64,000 bases of DNA from DATJGR01 sp963735085 (GTDB taxonomy: Bacteria > Pseudomonadota > Gammaproteobacteria > Pseudomonadales > Azotimanducaceae), in the NCBI GenBank assembly GCA_963735085.1, contig CAVTJP010000005.1, positions 434,001 to 498,000 of the forward strand, written 5' to 3'. Position numbers and translations under genes: made by a program. Each line of letters starts with the position of its first letter. The first letter of the stretch is position 1. The notes below the pieces were generated by a model. That model saw nothing but the letters and a program-made list of their open reading frames with translations, had not been told where the DNA came from and did no database searches. Below, piece after piece: positions 8,801-16,329 of this stretch.

Positions 8801-9764
8801 AACCTTTCAGGCCGCCCTCGATGGCGAGAACGGTTTTATCGAGGTGCACCGCGCCATGGCGACCGACAATGTCCAATCGATCGACAGCCAGATTCCACCG
8901 CAGCCCCAAGCGTCCGGTCGAACCGCGAACTGCAAGATCAACCGATTTTAATGCGCCCGTGGAAAGGTGCAGATCGTGTGCCGACAGATTCAACTGACCG
9001 GTGCTGGTGCTCCCGGTGAACGACCAATGCCCCTGCAACCGATCGATCGTCGCGCCAAGTCCCCCGAGCGCGATACCCAGGGCGGGATCTATCGTGAGAC
9101 CATCGGTTGCAATCACGACCTCGCCAAACGTCGGCCGGCCAAACCACGCGTCCGACAGGTTGTAGGCCAGCTTGATGCCACCTTCACCGCCGTGATCGAC
9201 CTGAACGACGATTTCGCCGGAGTGGCGCAGGCCCGTATTGGCAAGCTCCACGCTTGTGTGAATCTCTCCCAGCGGCGTCAACGACTCATTGCGGCCGCTT
9301 ACGGCCGTCTCGGCGAAGCGTATGCGTACATCTGGAAACAGCAGTCCATCGCTGTAGCGCAGCAGGTCTTCGACCCATGTGTTGTCAGCGGCACCACCGC
9401 CATTGCCAATCAGCCAATGTCCGCTGGCCTCGCGCACCGGTGCCAAGTCGACGTGTGCGACCGACAGGTGGCGCAAGATCAACGTGCTATGCAGCGCGCT
9501 CTCCAGCACGTCCACCTCCACTGTCACGTCGGTCGCACTACCGCCGGCAAACGTCAGCCGCTGGACGTGAACGATTGGATTCAAATGATGCCAGCGGCCT
9601 TCGATACCGGTGATCTGGGCGCCGCGGCCGACGAGCAGTTGATTGACGCGTGACTCCAGTTGCGGCAGGAACGCAACTATCACCCGGCCGGTCGCAGTGA
9701 CGATTGCAAGCAGCACCGTCACGACGATCAGCAATAGCAGGGCAGGACGCAGCAGTGTGCGCAT
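5850..9764 (-). CDS. yhdP: AsmA-like inter-membrane phospholipid transporter YhdP
   Basis: The 1304-residue protein has one N-terminal membrane anchor (residues about 7-30, LLLLIVVTVLLAIVTATGRVI) and a long beta-rich periplasmic part with the C-terminal AsmA_2/DUF3971 region. YhdP, TamB and YdbH bridge the inner and outer membranes and move phospholipids outward in E. coli. The last 80 residues are an unusual Pro/Ala/Ser-rich tail (from about KPVAGAKSAQPPSASAKPP) that looks disordered and extends beyond the E. coli protein (1266). It lies between rng and tldD, the conserved position. Start at the ATG at 9764. Confidence 0.95.
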   Translation of the reverse strand: MRTLLRPALLLLIVVTVLLAIVTATGRVIVAFLPQLESRVNQLLVGRGAQITGIEGRWHHLNPIVHVQRLTFAGGSATDVTVEVDVLESALHSTLILRHLSVAHVDLAPVREASGHWLIGNGGGAADNTWVEDLLRYSDGLLFPDVRIRFAETAVSGRNESLTPLGEIHTSVELANTGLRHSGEIVVQVDHGGEGGIKLAYNLSDAWFGRPTFGEVVIATDGLTIDPALGIALGGLGATIDRLQGHWSFTGSTSTGQLNLSAHDLHLSTGALKSVDLAVRGSTGRLGLRWNLAVDRLDIVGRHGAVHLDKTVLAIEGGLKGWSDIEVALPAFDAAPVIGVVRDAAAGVRGVEEWLGGLNPRGWIDGARARFNIDNHSLDYVATVSHLALENFKGVPYVREGAATVAGTEHSVEFHLDATHVALGFLDYFDKPTSFDRVQGDVLVWFMPGYLAVQGSDISGTFESSSVHGAFTFGRPSDVLEQRLLLALRLSHIDAGRALAFVPRELPQALRYGLDRAVVSGQVDVADLVYHGHLRTIKRLPMRQVELRVVMHDGVIRFHPDWPAATGVAGRIEYTAHGTTGVFDAGNFAGISLASASVFLPQTAAYVDFRGAGSGDGTALRQLIDTSPLSQWLTFVKPEWTFSGPFEAVADLEIPMSSGIVPKADLQLDLNGLTAVLADMKIEFDALRGKLQYSYPSVVTAHALTGRWFDHPVRFNIASADGQIQVKISGKADTTQITDWRGLPNPHLADGEFNYTGEYRIRPGSSEPATLTVQSDLKGVTLALPAPLGKLADETRPSTLAMTFAADSDRLDFDLGDAAQGWLRLSDGVVRGGSLGIGVAPAPEQGNEDVVTVEGGLTQLNLTDRLSGGEAQFYPRFPWALHAFKIGRVTFDSLAFDDVVADAQNNAGELNISVTSPGIAGSIVWGTEAPPKIDLQYLKLPAGAPGGGVDPLASVDPRSIIDLDASVASVMLGTDNFGTWQFDLRKADQSVAIENLIADVKGLHIESSGGTRWSTTDGSRTHFKGKLRAGNLAKVLPQWNYAPSLETTSTDVDADIDWPGSPLNFALSRIVGTLSVKAEKGRFVDLGEGSGAVRVFGLLNFAAIAKRMTLDFSDVFGKGIAFDKITGSVMANQGVIRFVEPLDIDGTGGNFRINGTVNLLTGVLDNEMIVTLPVSSSLPWYAAYLGFVNPVAAGAVLLGERLFRNQIDKMSSAKYKVTGTLQNPKVDFQEVFPKAMTESSGKPVAGAKSAQPPSASAKPPVRAEAPVQVAPEVQAAPPVQSTTNPAPSSAVLPSTATPAPPDKN

Positions 9765-9827
9765 TTAGGCCACGATCACGAAACCAGTTTGGATTTCGAC
9801 CGTTGTTGGGCTGCTTGATTCACCTGC

Positions 9828-11363
9828 TCAAATCAGTACGAGATCGAATTGATCCGGGCGGTAACTCGGCTCGACTTGAAACCTGATCGTTCGAGAAATC
9901 TGTTGCGCCACGCACGCAACGTTGTCGCGTTCTTCATCGAGCAGCCGGTCTATCACGCACTGCGATGCCTGGACGAGCATATCGCCCGACGCTGCGCCGC
10001 CAACGCTGGGCGCCGATTCGGCGCGATTCGACTCTGTGCGATTCGAGAGGGGATGCTGGCGCGCGCTGCGCAGGATGGCACGGAAAACTTCCAGGCATAC
10101 CGTCTCGGCCGTCTTGACGAGGCCTTGTCCGCCACACGTTGGGCAACTCTCGCAGACCTGCTGCTGAAGGCTTTCGCGGGTGCGCTTGCGACTGACCTGA
10201 ACGAGTCCGAGTTCCGACACGCCCGAGATTCGAATCCGCGCGGGATCCGCTTCGCAGGCTTTCTCCAACGTTCGCAAGACCTGGCGGCGATGTTCTTCGT
10301 CCTCCATGTCGATGAAATCGATGACGACGATGCCGCCGAGATTTCGCAGCCTCAATTGCCGCGGCAGAATCGCCGCTGCCTCCAGATTCGTTCGAAAGAC
10401 CGTGTCCTCCAGATTGCGCGCGCCGACATACGCGCCGGTGTTGACGTCGATTGTTGTCATCGCTTCGGTCTGTTCGATGACCAGATGACCACCGGAGCGC
10501 AGCGCGACCTTACTCTGCAGCGCGCGTTCGATCTCGTCTTCGATGCCGAACCGGTCGAACAGCGCAACCTCTTCGTCGTAGAACTGCACGCGCTCGACAT
10601 GCTCGGGCAGGAACTCTGCGACGAAGTCGCGTACGCGTTCGAACGTCGCACGGTCGTCGATTTTGACGGCCCCCAGGTCCGGCCCGGCAAAGTCGCGTAT
10701 CACGCGCGTGTGCAGCGGCAGTTCCTGGTACACCAGCGCCGGCGCCGTTGCGGTTCGCCAGCGCTCTTCGACGCGATGCCATATTCGTTCGAGCACGTTC
10801 ACGTCGGCCTCGAGCAGCGGGTTCGCGACACCTTCGGCAGCGGTACGGATAATGTAGCCGCGCGTGGCGTCACAGCTGAGCGCGAGCCGCGCAGCCTCGG
10901 TCGCCTCACGCAATCGCTCACGCTCGGCGGGGTCTTCGATGCGTTGTGACACTCCGATATGCGAATTCAGCGGCATCAAAACCAGATAGCGACTGGCCAG
11001 CGCAATGTTCGTGGTCAGCCGCGCACCTTTTGTCGCGATGGGATCTTTGGCGATCTGAACCAGCAGCGCCTGACCTTCATGAACCAGATCGCGGATATCC
11101 TTCTGCACAGGATCCGGTTCGGCAACGCTGATGCGGGGCGAATCGATGTCGCGGGCGTGCAGAAACCCCGGTCGCGCCAGCCCGACGTTGACGAACGCCG
11201 CCTGCATGCCAGGCAGAATCCGTTCGACGCGACCGTAATAAATGTTACCCGTCAGGCTGTAGGGGCCGGAGCGTTGCAGATGCACTTCGGCCAGTGTGTG
11301 ATTCTGGACGAGGGCCACACGGGTTTCGAACCCGCTGACATTGATAAGCAGCTCTTCATCCAT
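9828..11363 (-). CDS. rng: Ribonuclease G
   Basis: RNase G is the endoribonuclease that matures the 5' end of 16S rRNA and cleaves some mRNAs. The 511-residue protein has the N-terminal S1 domain (about residues 35-125), the catalytic DNase I-like domain with EAMTTIDVNTGAYVG and VVIDFIDM (metal-binding aspartates), and the zinc-link motif CPTCGGQG. It aligns end to end with E. coli RNase G (489). The ATG at 11363 is preferred over TTG at 11381 because GAGG lies six bases before it. The gene starts nine bases after the end of maf, implying translational coupling in the mreBCD-maf-rng run. Confidence 0.95.
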   Translation of the reverse strand: MDEELLINVSGFETRVALVQNHTLAEVHLQRSGPYSLTGNIYYGRVERILPGMQAAFVNVGLARPGFLHARDIDSPRISVAEPDPVQKDIRDLVHEGQALLVQIAKDPIATKGARLTTNIALASRYLVLMPLNSHIGVSQRIEDPAERERLREATEAARLALSCDATRGYIIRTAAEGVANPLLEADVNVLERIWHRVEERWRTATAPALVYQELPLHTRVIRDFAGPDLGAVKIDDRATFERVRDFVAEFLPEHVERVQFYDEEVALFDRFGIEDEIERALQSKVALRSGGHLVIEQTEAMTTIDVNTGAYVGARNLEDTVFRTNLEAAAILPRQLRLRNLGGIVVIDFIDMEDEEHRRQVLRTLEKACEADPARIRISGVSELGLVQVSRKRTRESLQQQVCESCPTCGGQGLVKTAETVCLEVFRAILRSARQHPLSNRTESNRAESAPSVGGAASGDMLVQASQCVIDRLLDEERDNVACVAQQISRTIRFQVEPSYRPDQFDLVLI

Positions 11364-11371
11364 CGGCAACC

Positions 11372-11977
11372 TCACGCGCAACGATACTGCCAGGTGTCAA
11401 CGCCGAAGGCCTGGAGCAACGTTTCCGTTTCGGCAAGCGGCAGACCCACGATGCCGCTGTAGCTCCCCTCGATGCGCTCCGCGAATATACCTCCAATGCC
11501 TTGGATCCCATAACCCCCGGCCTTGTCGTTGGGTTCCCCAGTCGCCCAATAGGCTTCGGCTTCGGCGCGCGAAATCGCGCGAAACGTCACGCATGAACGC
11601 GACAGCACCACCTCCGATCGCGTCCCCGATACTGCCGCAACTGCGGTCAGCACGTCGTGGCTGCGACCGGACAACAACGTCAGCATCTCGAGTCCCTCGC
11701 GCCGATCGGCAGGTTTGCCGAGCAGCGTTCCGTCGACCGCTACCACGGTGTCGGCGCCGAGAACCGGAATCGACGCAGCGCGCGCAGCAGTGTCGGCTTT
11801 TGTCCACGCCAGACGTCGCACCATATCCTCGGCGGATTCGCCCGGCCCCCGTGCCTCGTCGATATCGAGCGCCCGTATCGCGAAAACGAGACCGAGTTGT
11901 GCGAGCAGCGCAGCGCGACGCGGTGAAGCCGACGCCAGGATCAGTTGCTCGGGACGAGCGATTCGCGGCGATCGCAT
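11372..11977 (-). CDS. maf: Maf family nucleoside triphosphate pyrophosphatase (YhdE type)
   Basis: This 201-residue Maf protein hydrolyses nucleoside triphosphates, most likely dTTP and UTP, to monophosphates and has been tied to septum control and house-cleaning. Visible motifs are the N-terminal ASASPRRAALL, the catalytic GADTVVAVDGTLLGKP and the C-terminal AGGYGIQGIGG. The position between mreD and rng identifies it as the YhdE orthologue. It starts three bases from the mreD end and lies just upstream of rng. Confidence 0.94.
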   Translation of the reverse strand: MRSPRIARPEQLILASASPRRAALLAQLGLVFAIRALDIDEARGPGESAEDMVRRLAWTKADTAARAASIPVLGADTVVAVDGTLLGKPADRREGLEMLTLLSGRSHDVLTAVAAVSGTRSEVVLSRSCVTFRAISRAEAEAYWATGEPNDKAGGYGIQGIGGIFAERIEGSYSGIVGLPLAETETLLQAFGVDTWQYRCA

Positions 11978-11980
11978 GAA

Positions 11981-12475
11981 TCATTCCACCGCGAATTGAT
12001 AGCGGATGCGGCGCAGCACGAGGGCCGTCAACGGCCATGCAAGTGTGCTCATCACCGCCGGCATCAACACCCACCACGACACCGCTCCATCGCGCGCGAG
12101 CCATTGCGCGCACATCCGAATCAAACCGCTGCCGAGCACCATCAAAAAAACCACCACACCCTGCTGCACGACGGAATACATTCTGAAGCGTTCGTAAAAG
12201 GACCAGGTGACATACGTCAAAGCAGCAAGGCAGAAGCCGTTGACACCGAGCGGGTCCGCGTAGAGCACGTCGACAAGCAGGCCCGTGATCCACGCCGAAA
12301 TCATGCCGAAGCGATGCGGCAGCGCCATGACCCAGTAGAACACCACCAGAATGATCCATGCCGGACGAAGCCAGCCCAACCACGGTGGCGCACCTTCCGG
12401 CAGATGGAACACCGCAAGCAGCATCGCAACAGCAAGCGTGAGCAGAATCACCCAGCCGCCTTTCGTCGGGTTCAC
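11981..12475 (-). CDS. mreD: Rod shape-determining protein MreD
   Basis: MreD is an inner membrane component of the elongasome. The 164-residue protein is almost entirely hydrophobic with about five predicted membrane segments, among them GWVILLTLAVAMLLAVFHL near the N-terminus. It starts at GTG 12475, overlapping the end of mreC by four bases (GTGA), which indicates translational coupling. Sequence identity within MreD is generally low, so gene order mreB-mreC-mreD supports the call as much as sequence does. Confidence 0.93.
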   Translation of the reverse strand: MNPTKGGWVILLTLAVAMLLAVFHLPEGAPPWLGWLRPAWIILVVFYWVMALPHRFGMISAWITGLLVDVLYADPLGVNGFCLAALTYVTWSFYERFRMYSVVQQGVVVFLMVLGSGLIRMCAQWLARDGAVSWWVLMPAVMSTLAWPLTALVLRRIRYQFAVE

Positions 12476-13368
12476 TTCGCAGCCTCGGCGGGGGCATTGC
12501 CGGCGGCGGCGCTGCTGGAAGGGTCTTTGAGCGGTTCGGCGTGTTTGACGTTGTTGCCGAACACCAGCAGCACGTGCCGGCTGCGGTCGAGCGCCGCCAG
12601 CGGACGCGCGCTGACCTGCGCATACGTCATGGTCGGATCGACGACGACAGAGACGACCTCACCTACCGGATAGCCGCGCGGAAAGTGTCCGCCGAGCCCG
12701 GATGTCACGAGCAGGTCTCCGACGCGGATGTCCGCGGTGATCGGTACGTATTCCAGTTCGAGTCGGTCCGGCCGGCCGGTGCCGGCAGCGATACTGCGGA
12801 AATCGTTACGGTTGACCTGTACCGGCACCGCATGCGCGGCGTCGATGATGAGCATCACCCGACTGGTAAACTGCGCGACCTCGACCACCTGACCGAACAA
12901 GCCATCCGCATCGATGACCGCCTGACCGACGTACGCGCCGGCGTCGGCACCCTTGTCGATCTCCACCTGGTACGTGTTCGGGGTTGGCACCACACCGATC
13001 AATTCAGCAACCAGCACCTGCGTACCGAGTCGCGCGCGACTGCCCAGCAGTTGCCGTAGACGCGTGTTCTCCTCCTGCAGCGCTACGAACTGCTGAGCAA
13101 CCTGTGACAGCTGAAGATTGCGCTGCGACAATGCCGCGTTCTCGTTGATCAGGGATTCCCGCGTAGACAGTGTCACGCTCGCCTCCCGACTCACGCGATA
13201 CGGGCTTTCGGCGATGACGTAGATCGGGCCCACGAGGGTTGCGAGCGCGCCGCGCAGCGGCTGCAGCAATCGCGAGTTCACATCGATCGCGAACAACAGG
13301 CAGGAGACGATCGCGAGCGCCAACAACAGGTAGCCGGCGCCCGAATCGCGCAGGAATAGCGCCTTGAT
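12472..13368 (-). CDS. mreC: Rod shape-determining protein MreC, apparent ATC start
   Basis: MreC is a bitopic elongasome protein linking MreB to periplasmic cell-wall enzymes. The frame shows an N-terminal membrane segment (YLLLALAIVSCLLFAID), a coiled coil (about ENAALSQRNLQLSQVAQQ) and the beta-barrel periplasmic domain, with a Ser/Ala/Pro tail. The first conventional-type codon, TTG at 13326, would cut into the membrane helix. The family N-terminus (KALFLRDSGAGYLLL) is encoded upstream, where there is no ATG, GTG or TTG before a stop at 13399-13401. ATC at 13366-13368 lies five bases after GAGG and gives 298 residues, so a rare ATC start is proposed. A sequence error at the start codon is the alternative. 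Confidence 0.85.
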   Translation of the reverse strand: MKALFLRDSGAGYLLLALAIVSCLLFAIDVNSRLLQPLRGALATLVGPIYVIAESPYRVSREASVTLSTRESLINENAALSQRNLQLSQVAQQFVALQEENTRLRQLLGSRARLGTQVLVAELIGVVPTPNTYQVEIDKGADAGAYVGQAVIDADGLFGQVVEVAQFTSRVMLIIDAAHAVPVQVNRNDFRSIAAGTGRPDRLELEYVPITADIRVGDLLVTSGLGGHFPRGYPVGEVVSVVVDPTMTYAQVSARPLAALDRSRHVLLVFGNNVKHAEPLKDPSSSAAAGNAPAEAAK

Positions 13369-13419
13369 GAGAGCCTCAGTCCAGTCGCAACGGCAGCATC
13401 ATAGCAGCCGCTAAGAGGG

Positions 13420-14460
13420 TTAGTCGGTGGACAGCAGGTCCGCGTTGCCGGCGCTGTCCATCAATTCGAGCGCCTTGCCACCGCCGCGCGCAACGCAGGT
13501 CAACGGATCCTCGGCTATGACCACCGGCAACCCCGTCTCCTCCGCCAACAGCACGTCGATGTCCCGCAGCAATGCACCACCGCCGGTCAGCACCAGGCCC
13601 GTCTCCGCGATATCGGACGCGAGTTCCGGCGGCGTCTGTTCGAGCGCACTCTTCACCGCCTGCACGATCATAGACAACGGTTCCTGCAGCGCCTCGAGTA
13701 TCTCGTTGCTGTTCAACGTGAAGCTGCGTGGTACGCCTTCCGCGAGATTGCGACCCCGTACATCGATTTCACGGATGTCCTTTTGCGGATACGCACAGCC
13801 GATCTCCTGCTTGATGCGCTCCGCCGTTGCTTCGCCGATCAGACTGCCCTGGGTACGACGCACATACGCGACGATCGCTTCATCGAAGCGGTCACCGCCG
13901 ACGCGGACCGTATCCGAATACACGACCCCGTTGAGCGAAATGATCGCAATCTCGGTGGTGCCGCCGCCTATGTCGACAACCATCGTACCAATTGCTTCCT
14001 GCACCGGCAGGCCCGCGCCGATCGCAGCGGCCATCGGTTCTTCGATCAACCGCACGTCGCGCGCGCCGGCCGACAATGCCGATTCGCGAATCGCGCGACG
14101 CTCGACCTCGGTCGATTTGCACGGCACGCATACCAACACCCGCGGACTCGGCCGCATCCAGGCGTTTTCGTGCACCTTGGCAATGAAGTACTTGAGCATT
14201 TTCTCGGTAACGAGAAAATCTGCGATGACGCCGTCTTTCAATGGCCGTATCGCGGTGATGTTGCCTGGCGTCCGGCCGAGCATCCGCTTTGCATCCAGAC
14301 CGACTGCTGCAACGCTCTTCTGATTGTTCTGATGACGGATCGCAACAACCGATGGTTCGTTCAGAACGATGCCTTCGTCACGCACATAGATGAGCGTGTT
14401 GGCTGTTCCCAGATCTATCGCAAGATCGCGCGAGAACAGCCCGCGTATGTACTTGAACAT
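13420..14460 (-). CDS. mreB: Rod shape-determining protein MreB (actin homologue)
   Basis: The 346-residue protein is MreB, the filament-forming ATPase that organises lateral cell-wall growth. Actin-fold motifs are clear: phosphate 1 DLAIDLGTANTLIYV near residue 12, phosphate 2 VVDIGGGTTEIAIISL, and the adenosine motif VLTGGGALLRDI. Length matches E. coli (347). It is the first gene of the mreBCD-maf-rng-yhdP-tldD run on the minus strand, and a promoter candidate lies at 14501-14529 in the gap shared with the divergent gatCAB genes. Confidence 0.98.
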   Translation of the reverse strand: MFKYIRGLFSRDLAIDLGTANTLIYVRDEGIVLNEPSVVAIRHQNNQKSVAAVGLDAKRMLGRTPGNITAIRPLKDGVIADFLVTEKMLKYFIAKVHENAWMRPSPRVLVCVPCKSTEVERRAIRESALSAGARDVRLIEEPMAAAIGAGLPVQEAIGTMVVDIGGGTTEIAIISLNGVVYSDTVRVGGDRFDEAIVAYVRRTQGSLIGEATAERIKQEIGCAYPQKDIREIDVRGRNLAEGVPRSFTLNSNEILEALQEPLSMIVQAVKSALEQTPPELASDIAETGLVLTGGGALLRDIDVLLAEETGLPVVIAEDPLTCVARGGGKALELMDSAGNADLLSTD

Positions 14461-14500
14461 CTAATGGGAGTCTTTTGGGAGGTGAATGGCGCCGCGCACT

Positions 14501-14529
14501 ACACTAGCAATCGCAGGGATTTTGGGCAA
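14501..14529 (-). promoter_or_regulatory. Candidate sigma-70 promoter for mreBCD
   Basis: On the minus strand TTGCCC (14529-14524) and TAGTGT (14506-14501) are separated by 17 bases, an optimal spacing, and lie 41-69 bases upstream of the mreB start in the divergent gap with gatC. Found by eye only; a chance match is possible. Confidence 0.35.
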
Positions 14530-14569
14530 GGAACGATTGTGCTACCGTGCGCGTTTTCCGTGCACACTC

Positions 14570-14857
14570 ATGCCCATTGATGATCGCGACATCGACAAGC
14601 TTTGCGTTCTAGCACGCTTGGCGCTCGATCCTGATGAACGTAGCAACGCCCGCACCGACCTCGACGCCGTCATCCACATGATCGATTACCTTGCGACGGT
14701 GCCGACCGAATCCATCGAACCCCTTGCGCATCCGTTGGATGCAACTCAACGCATGCGTGCCGACGTGGTAACCGAACACGTCGATCGCGATGCCTTCCAG
14801 CGCATCGCTCCGGCGGCCCGTGACGGGCTGTACTGGGTTCCTCGCGTCGTCGAGTGA
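14570..14857 (+). CDS. gatC: Aspartyl/glutamyl-tRNA amidotransferase subunit C
   Basis: The 95-residue GatC subunit stabilises the GatCAB complex, which converts misacylated Glu-tRNA(Gln) and/or Asp-tRNA(Asn) to the amidated forms. The sequence DIDKLCVLARLALDPDE and the C-terminal RDGLYWVPRVVE are typical. The ATG at 14570 gives the family length; the frame extends upstream without similarity. It is first in the gatC-gatA-gatB operon and its stop overlaps the gatA start region (GTGATGG), so the genes are coupled. Confidence 0.94.
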   Translation: MPIDDRDIDKLCVLARLALDPDERSNARTDLDAVIHMIDYLATVPTESIEPLAHPLDATQRMRADVVTEHVDRDAFQRIAPAARDGLYWVPRVVE

Positions 14858-16329
14858 TGGGAGCCACGCTCGACAATCCATTCGCGACGCTTACAGATCT
14901 TGCCGCCGGGATCAGGGACCGGCAATTCTCGAGTGCGGAACTCACGCGCTTCTACCTGGACCGGATCAAGCGTCTCGACAGCCGTTTCAACAGCTTCATC
15001 ACCGTCACTGCCGAGCGCGCGCTGGCGCAGGCCGCGAACGCCGATGCGCGCATACGCGCCGGCACGACGACACCGCTGACCGGCCTGCCGATCGCACACA
15101 AGGACATTTTCTGTACGAACGGAATCCGCACCAGTTGCGGATCGTTGATGCTCGACAACTTTGTTGCGCCGTACGACGCAACTGCCGTGGCCCGCCTCAA
15201 TGCCGCCGGTGTGGTGATGCTCGGCAAGACCAATATGGACGAGTTCGCGATGGGCTCGTCGTGCGAGACCAGCTTCTACGGCGTGGTTCGCAATCCCTGG
15301 GATGCCGCGCGAGTACCGGGCGGTTCATCGGGCGGTTCCGCGGCCGCGATCGCGGCGGGCCTGACACCGGCAGCAACCGGTACCGACACCGGTGGTTCGA
15401 TTCGTCAGCCAGCCGCGTTCAACGGCATCTGCGGCCTCAAACCAACCTACGGATCGGTATCGCGCTACGGCATGGTTGCGTTCGCGTCGAGCCTCGATCA
15501 GGGCGGACCGATGGCGCGTTCGGTCGCCGACCTCGCGCTGCTGATCGACGCGATGGCCGGATACGACGAGAAAGATTCGACGAGCGCGGCGAATGGTCAC
15601 GACGGCAGCGCCACCGAGGCGGTAGCCGCGCCGACGAGGCCGATCAAGATCGGCGTGCCCCGTGAATATCTCAACATGCTGACCGACCCCGCGCTGGCAC
15701 GCATCTTCGACGAGACGCGCCGCGTATTCGAATCGTTGGGACACACGCTGATTGAAGTTTCGCTGCCGCAAACCGCCGCTGCGGTACCGACTTACTACGT
15801 GATCGCGTCGGCCGAGGCGTCCACGAATCTGTCGCGTTACGACGGCGTACGCTACGGCCACCGCTGCGAGGCACCGGCCGACCTGACCGACCTGTACGAA
15901 CGCTCGCGCAGCGAGGGATTCGGCGCCGAGGTGAAACGGCGAATTCTGACTGGGACGTATGCGCTATCAATCGGCTATTACGACGCCTATTACCTCAAAG
16001 CGCAGCGTGTGCGCCGATTGATCCGCGACGACTTCGTCAATGCATTCGGCTCGGTCGATGCGCTACTGACACCGTCGACACCCGGTGTCGCGTTTCCGAT
16101 CGGTGCGATCAGCAATCCGGTCGAGATGTATCAGCAGGATGTATTCACGGTACCGGCGAGTCTTGCCGGCGTGCCCGCGCTGGCAATCCCGTGCGGTTTC
16201 GACGCCGGTCTGCCGGTTGGCGCGCAGTTGATCGGCCCGCATTTCAGTGAGAGCCGTCTGCTCGCAATCGGCGCCGGCTACCAACGCGCGACCGACTGGC
16301 ATCGCCGCACGCCGGAGCACATGGAATGA
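14857..16329 (+). CDS. gatA: Aspartyl/glutamyl-tRNA amidotransferase subunit A
   Basis: GatA is the amidase-signature subunit that releases ammonia from glutamine for tRNA transamidation. The catalytic Ser-cisSer-Lys triad is visible: lysine in AHKDIFCTNG, serines in GGSSGGSAAA and GTDTGGSIRQPA. The protein has about 490 residues, the usual length. ATG 14857 shares its A with the gatC stop TGA; GTG at 14854 is an alternative start. It overlaps gatB by four bases. The two amidases at 38.8-41.7 kb belong to the same superfamily but are not subunits of this complex. Confidence 0.97.
   Translation: MGATLDNPFATLTDLAAGIRDRQFSSAELTRFYLDRIKRLDSRFNSFITVTAERALAQAANADARIRAGTTTPLTGLPIAHKDIFCTNGIRTSCGSLMLDNFVAPYDATAVARLNAAGVVMLGKTNMDEFAMGSSCETSFYGVVRNPWDAARVPGGSSGGSAAAIAAGLTPAATGTDTGGSIRQPAAFNGICGLKPTYGSVSRYGMVAFASSLDQGGPMARSVADLALLIDAMAGYDEKDSTSAANGHDGSATEAVAAPTRPIKIGVPREYLNMLTDPALARIFDETRRVFESLGHTLIEVSLPQTAAAVPTYYVIASAEASTNLSRYDGVRYGHRCEAPADLTDLYERSRSEGFGAEVKRRILTGTYALSIGYYDAYYLKAQRVRRLIRDDFVNAFGSVDALLTPSTPGVAFPIGAISNPVEMYQQDVFTVPASLAGVPALAIPCGFDAGLPVGAQLIGPHFSESRLLAIGAGYQRATDWHRRTPEHME

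Noticed and set aside
11397..12623. A 408-residue minus-strand frame over maf and mreD.
   Set aside because: Out-of-frame shadow; Maf and MreD account for the region.
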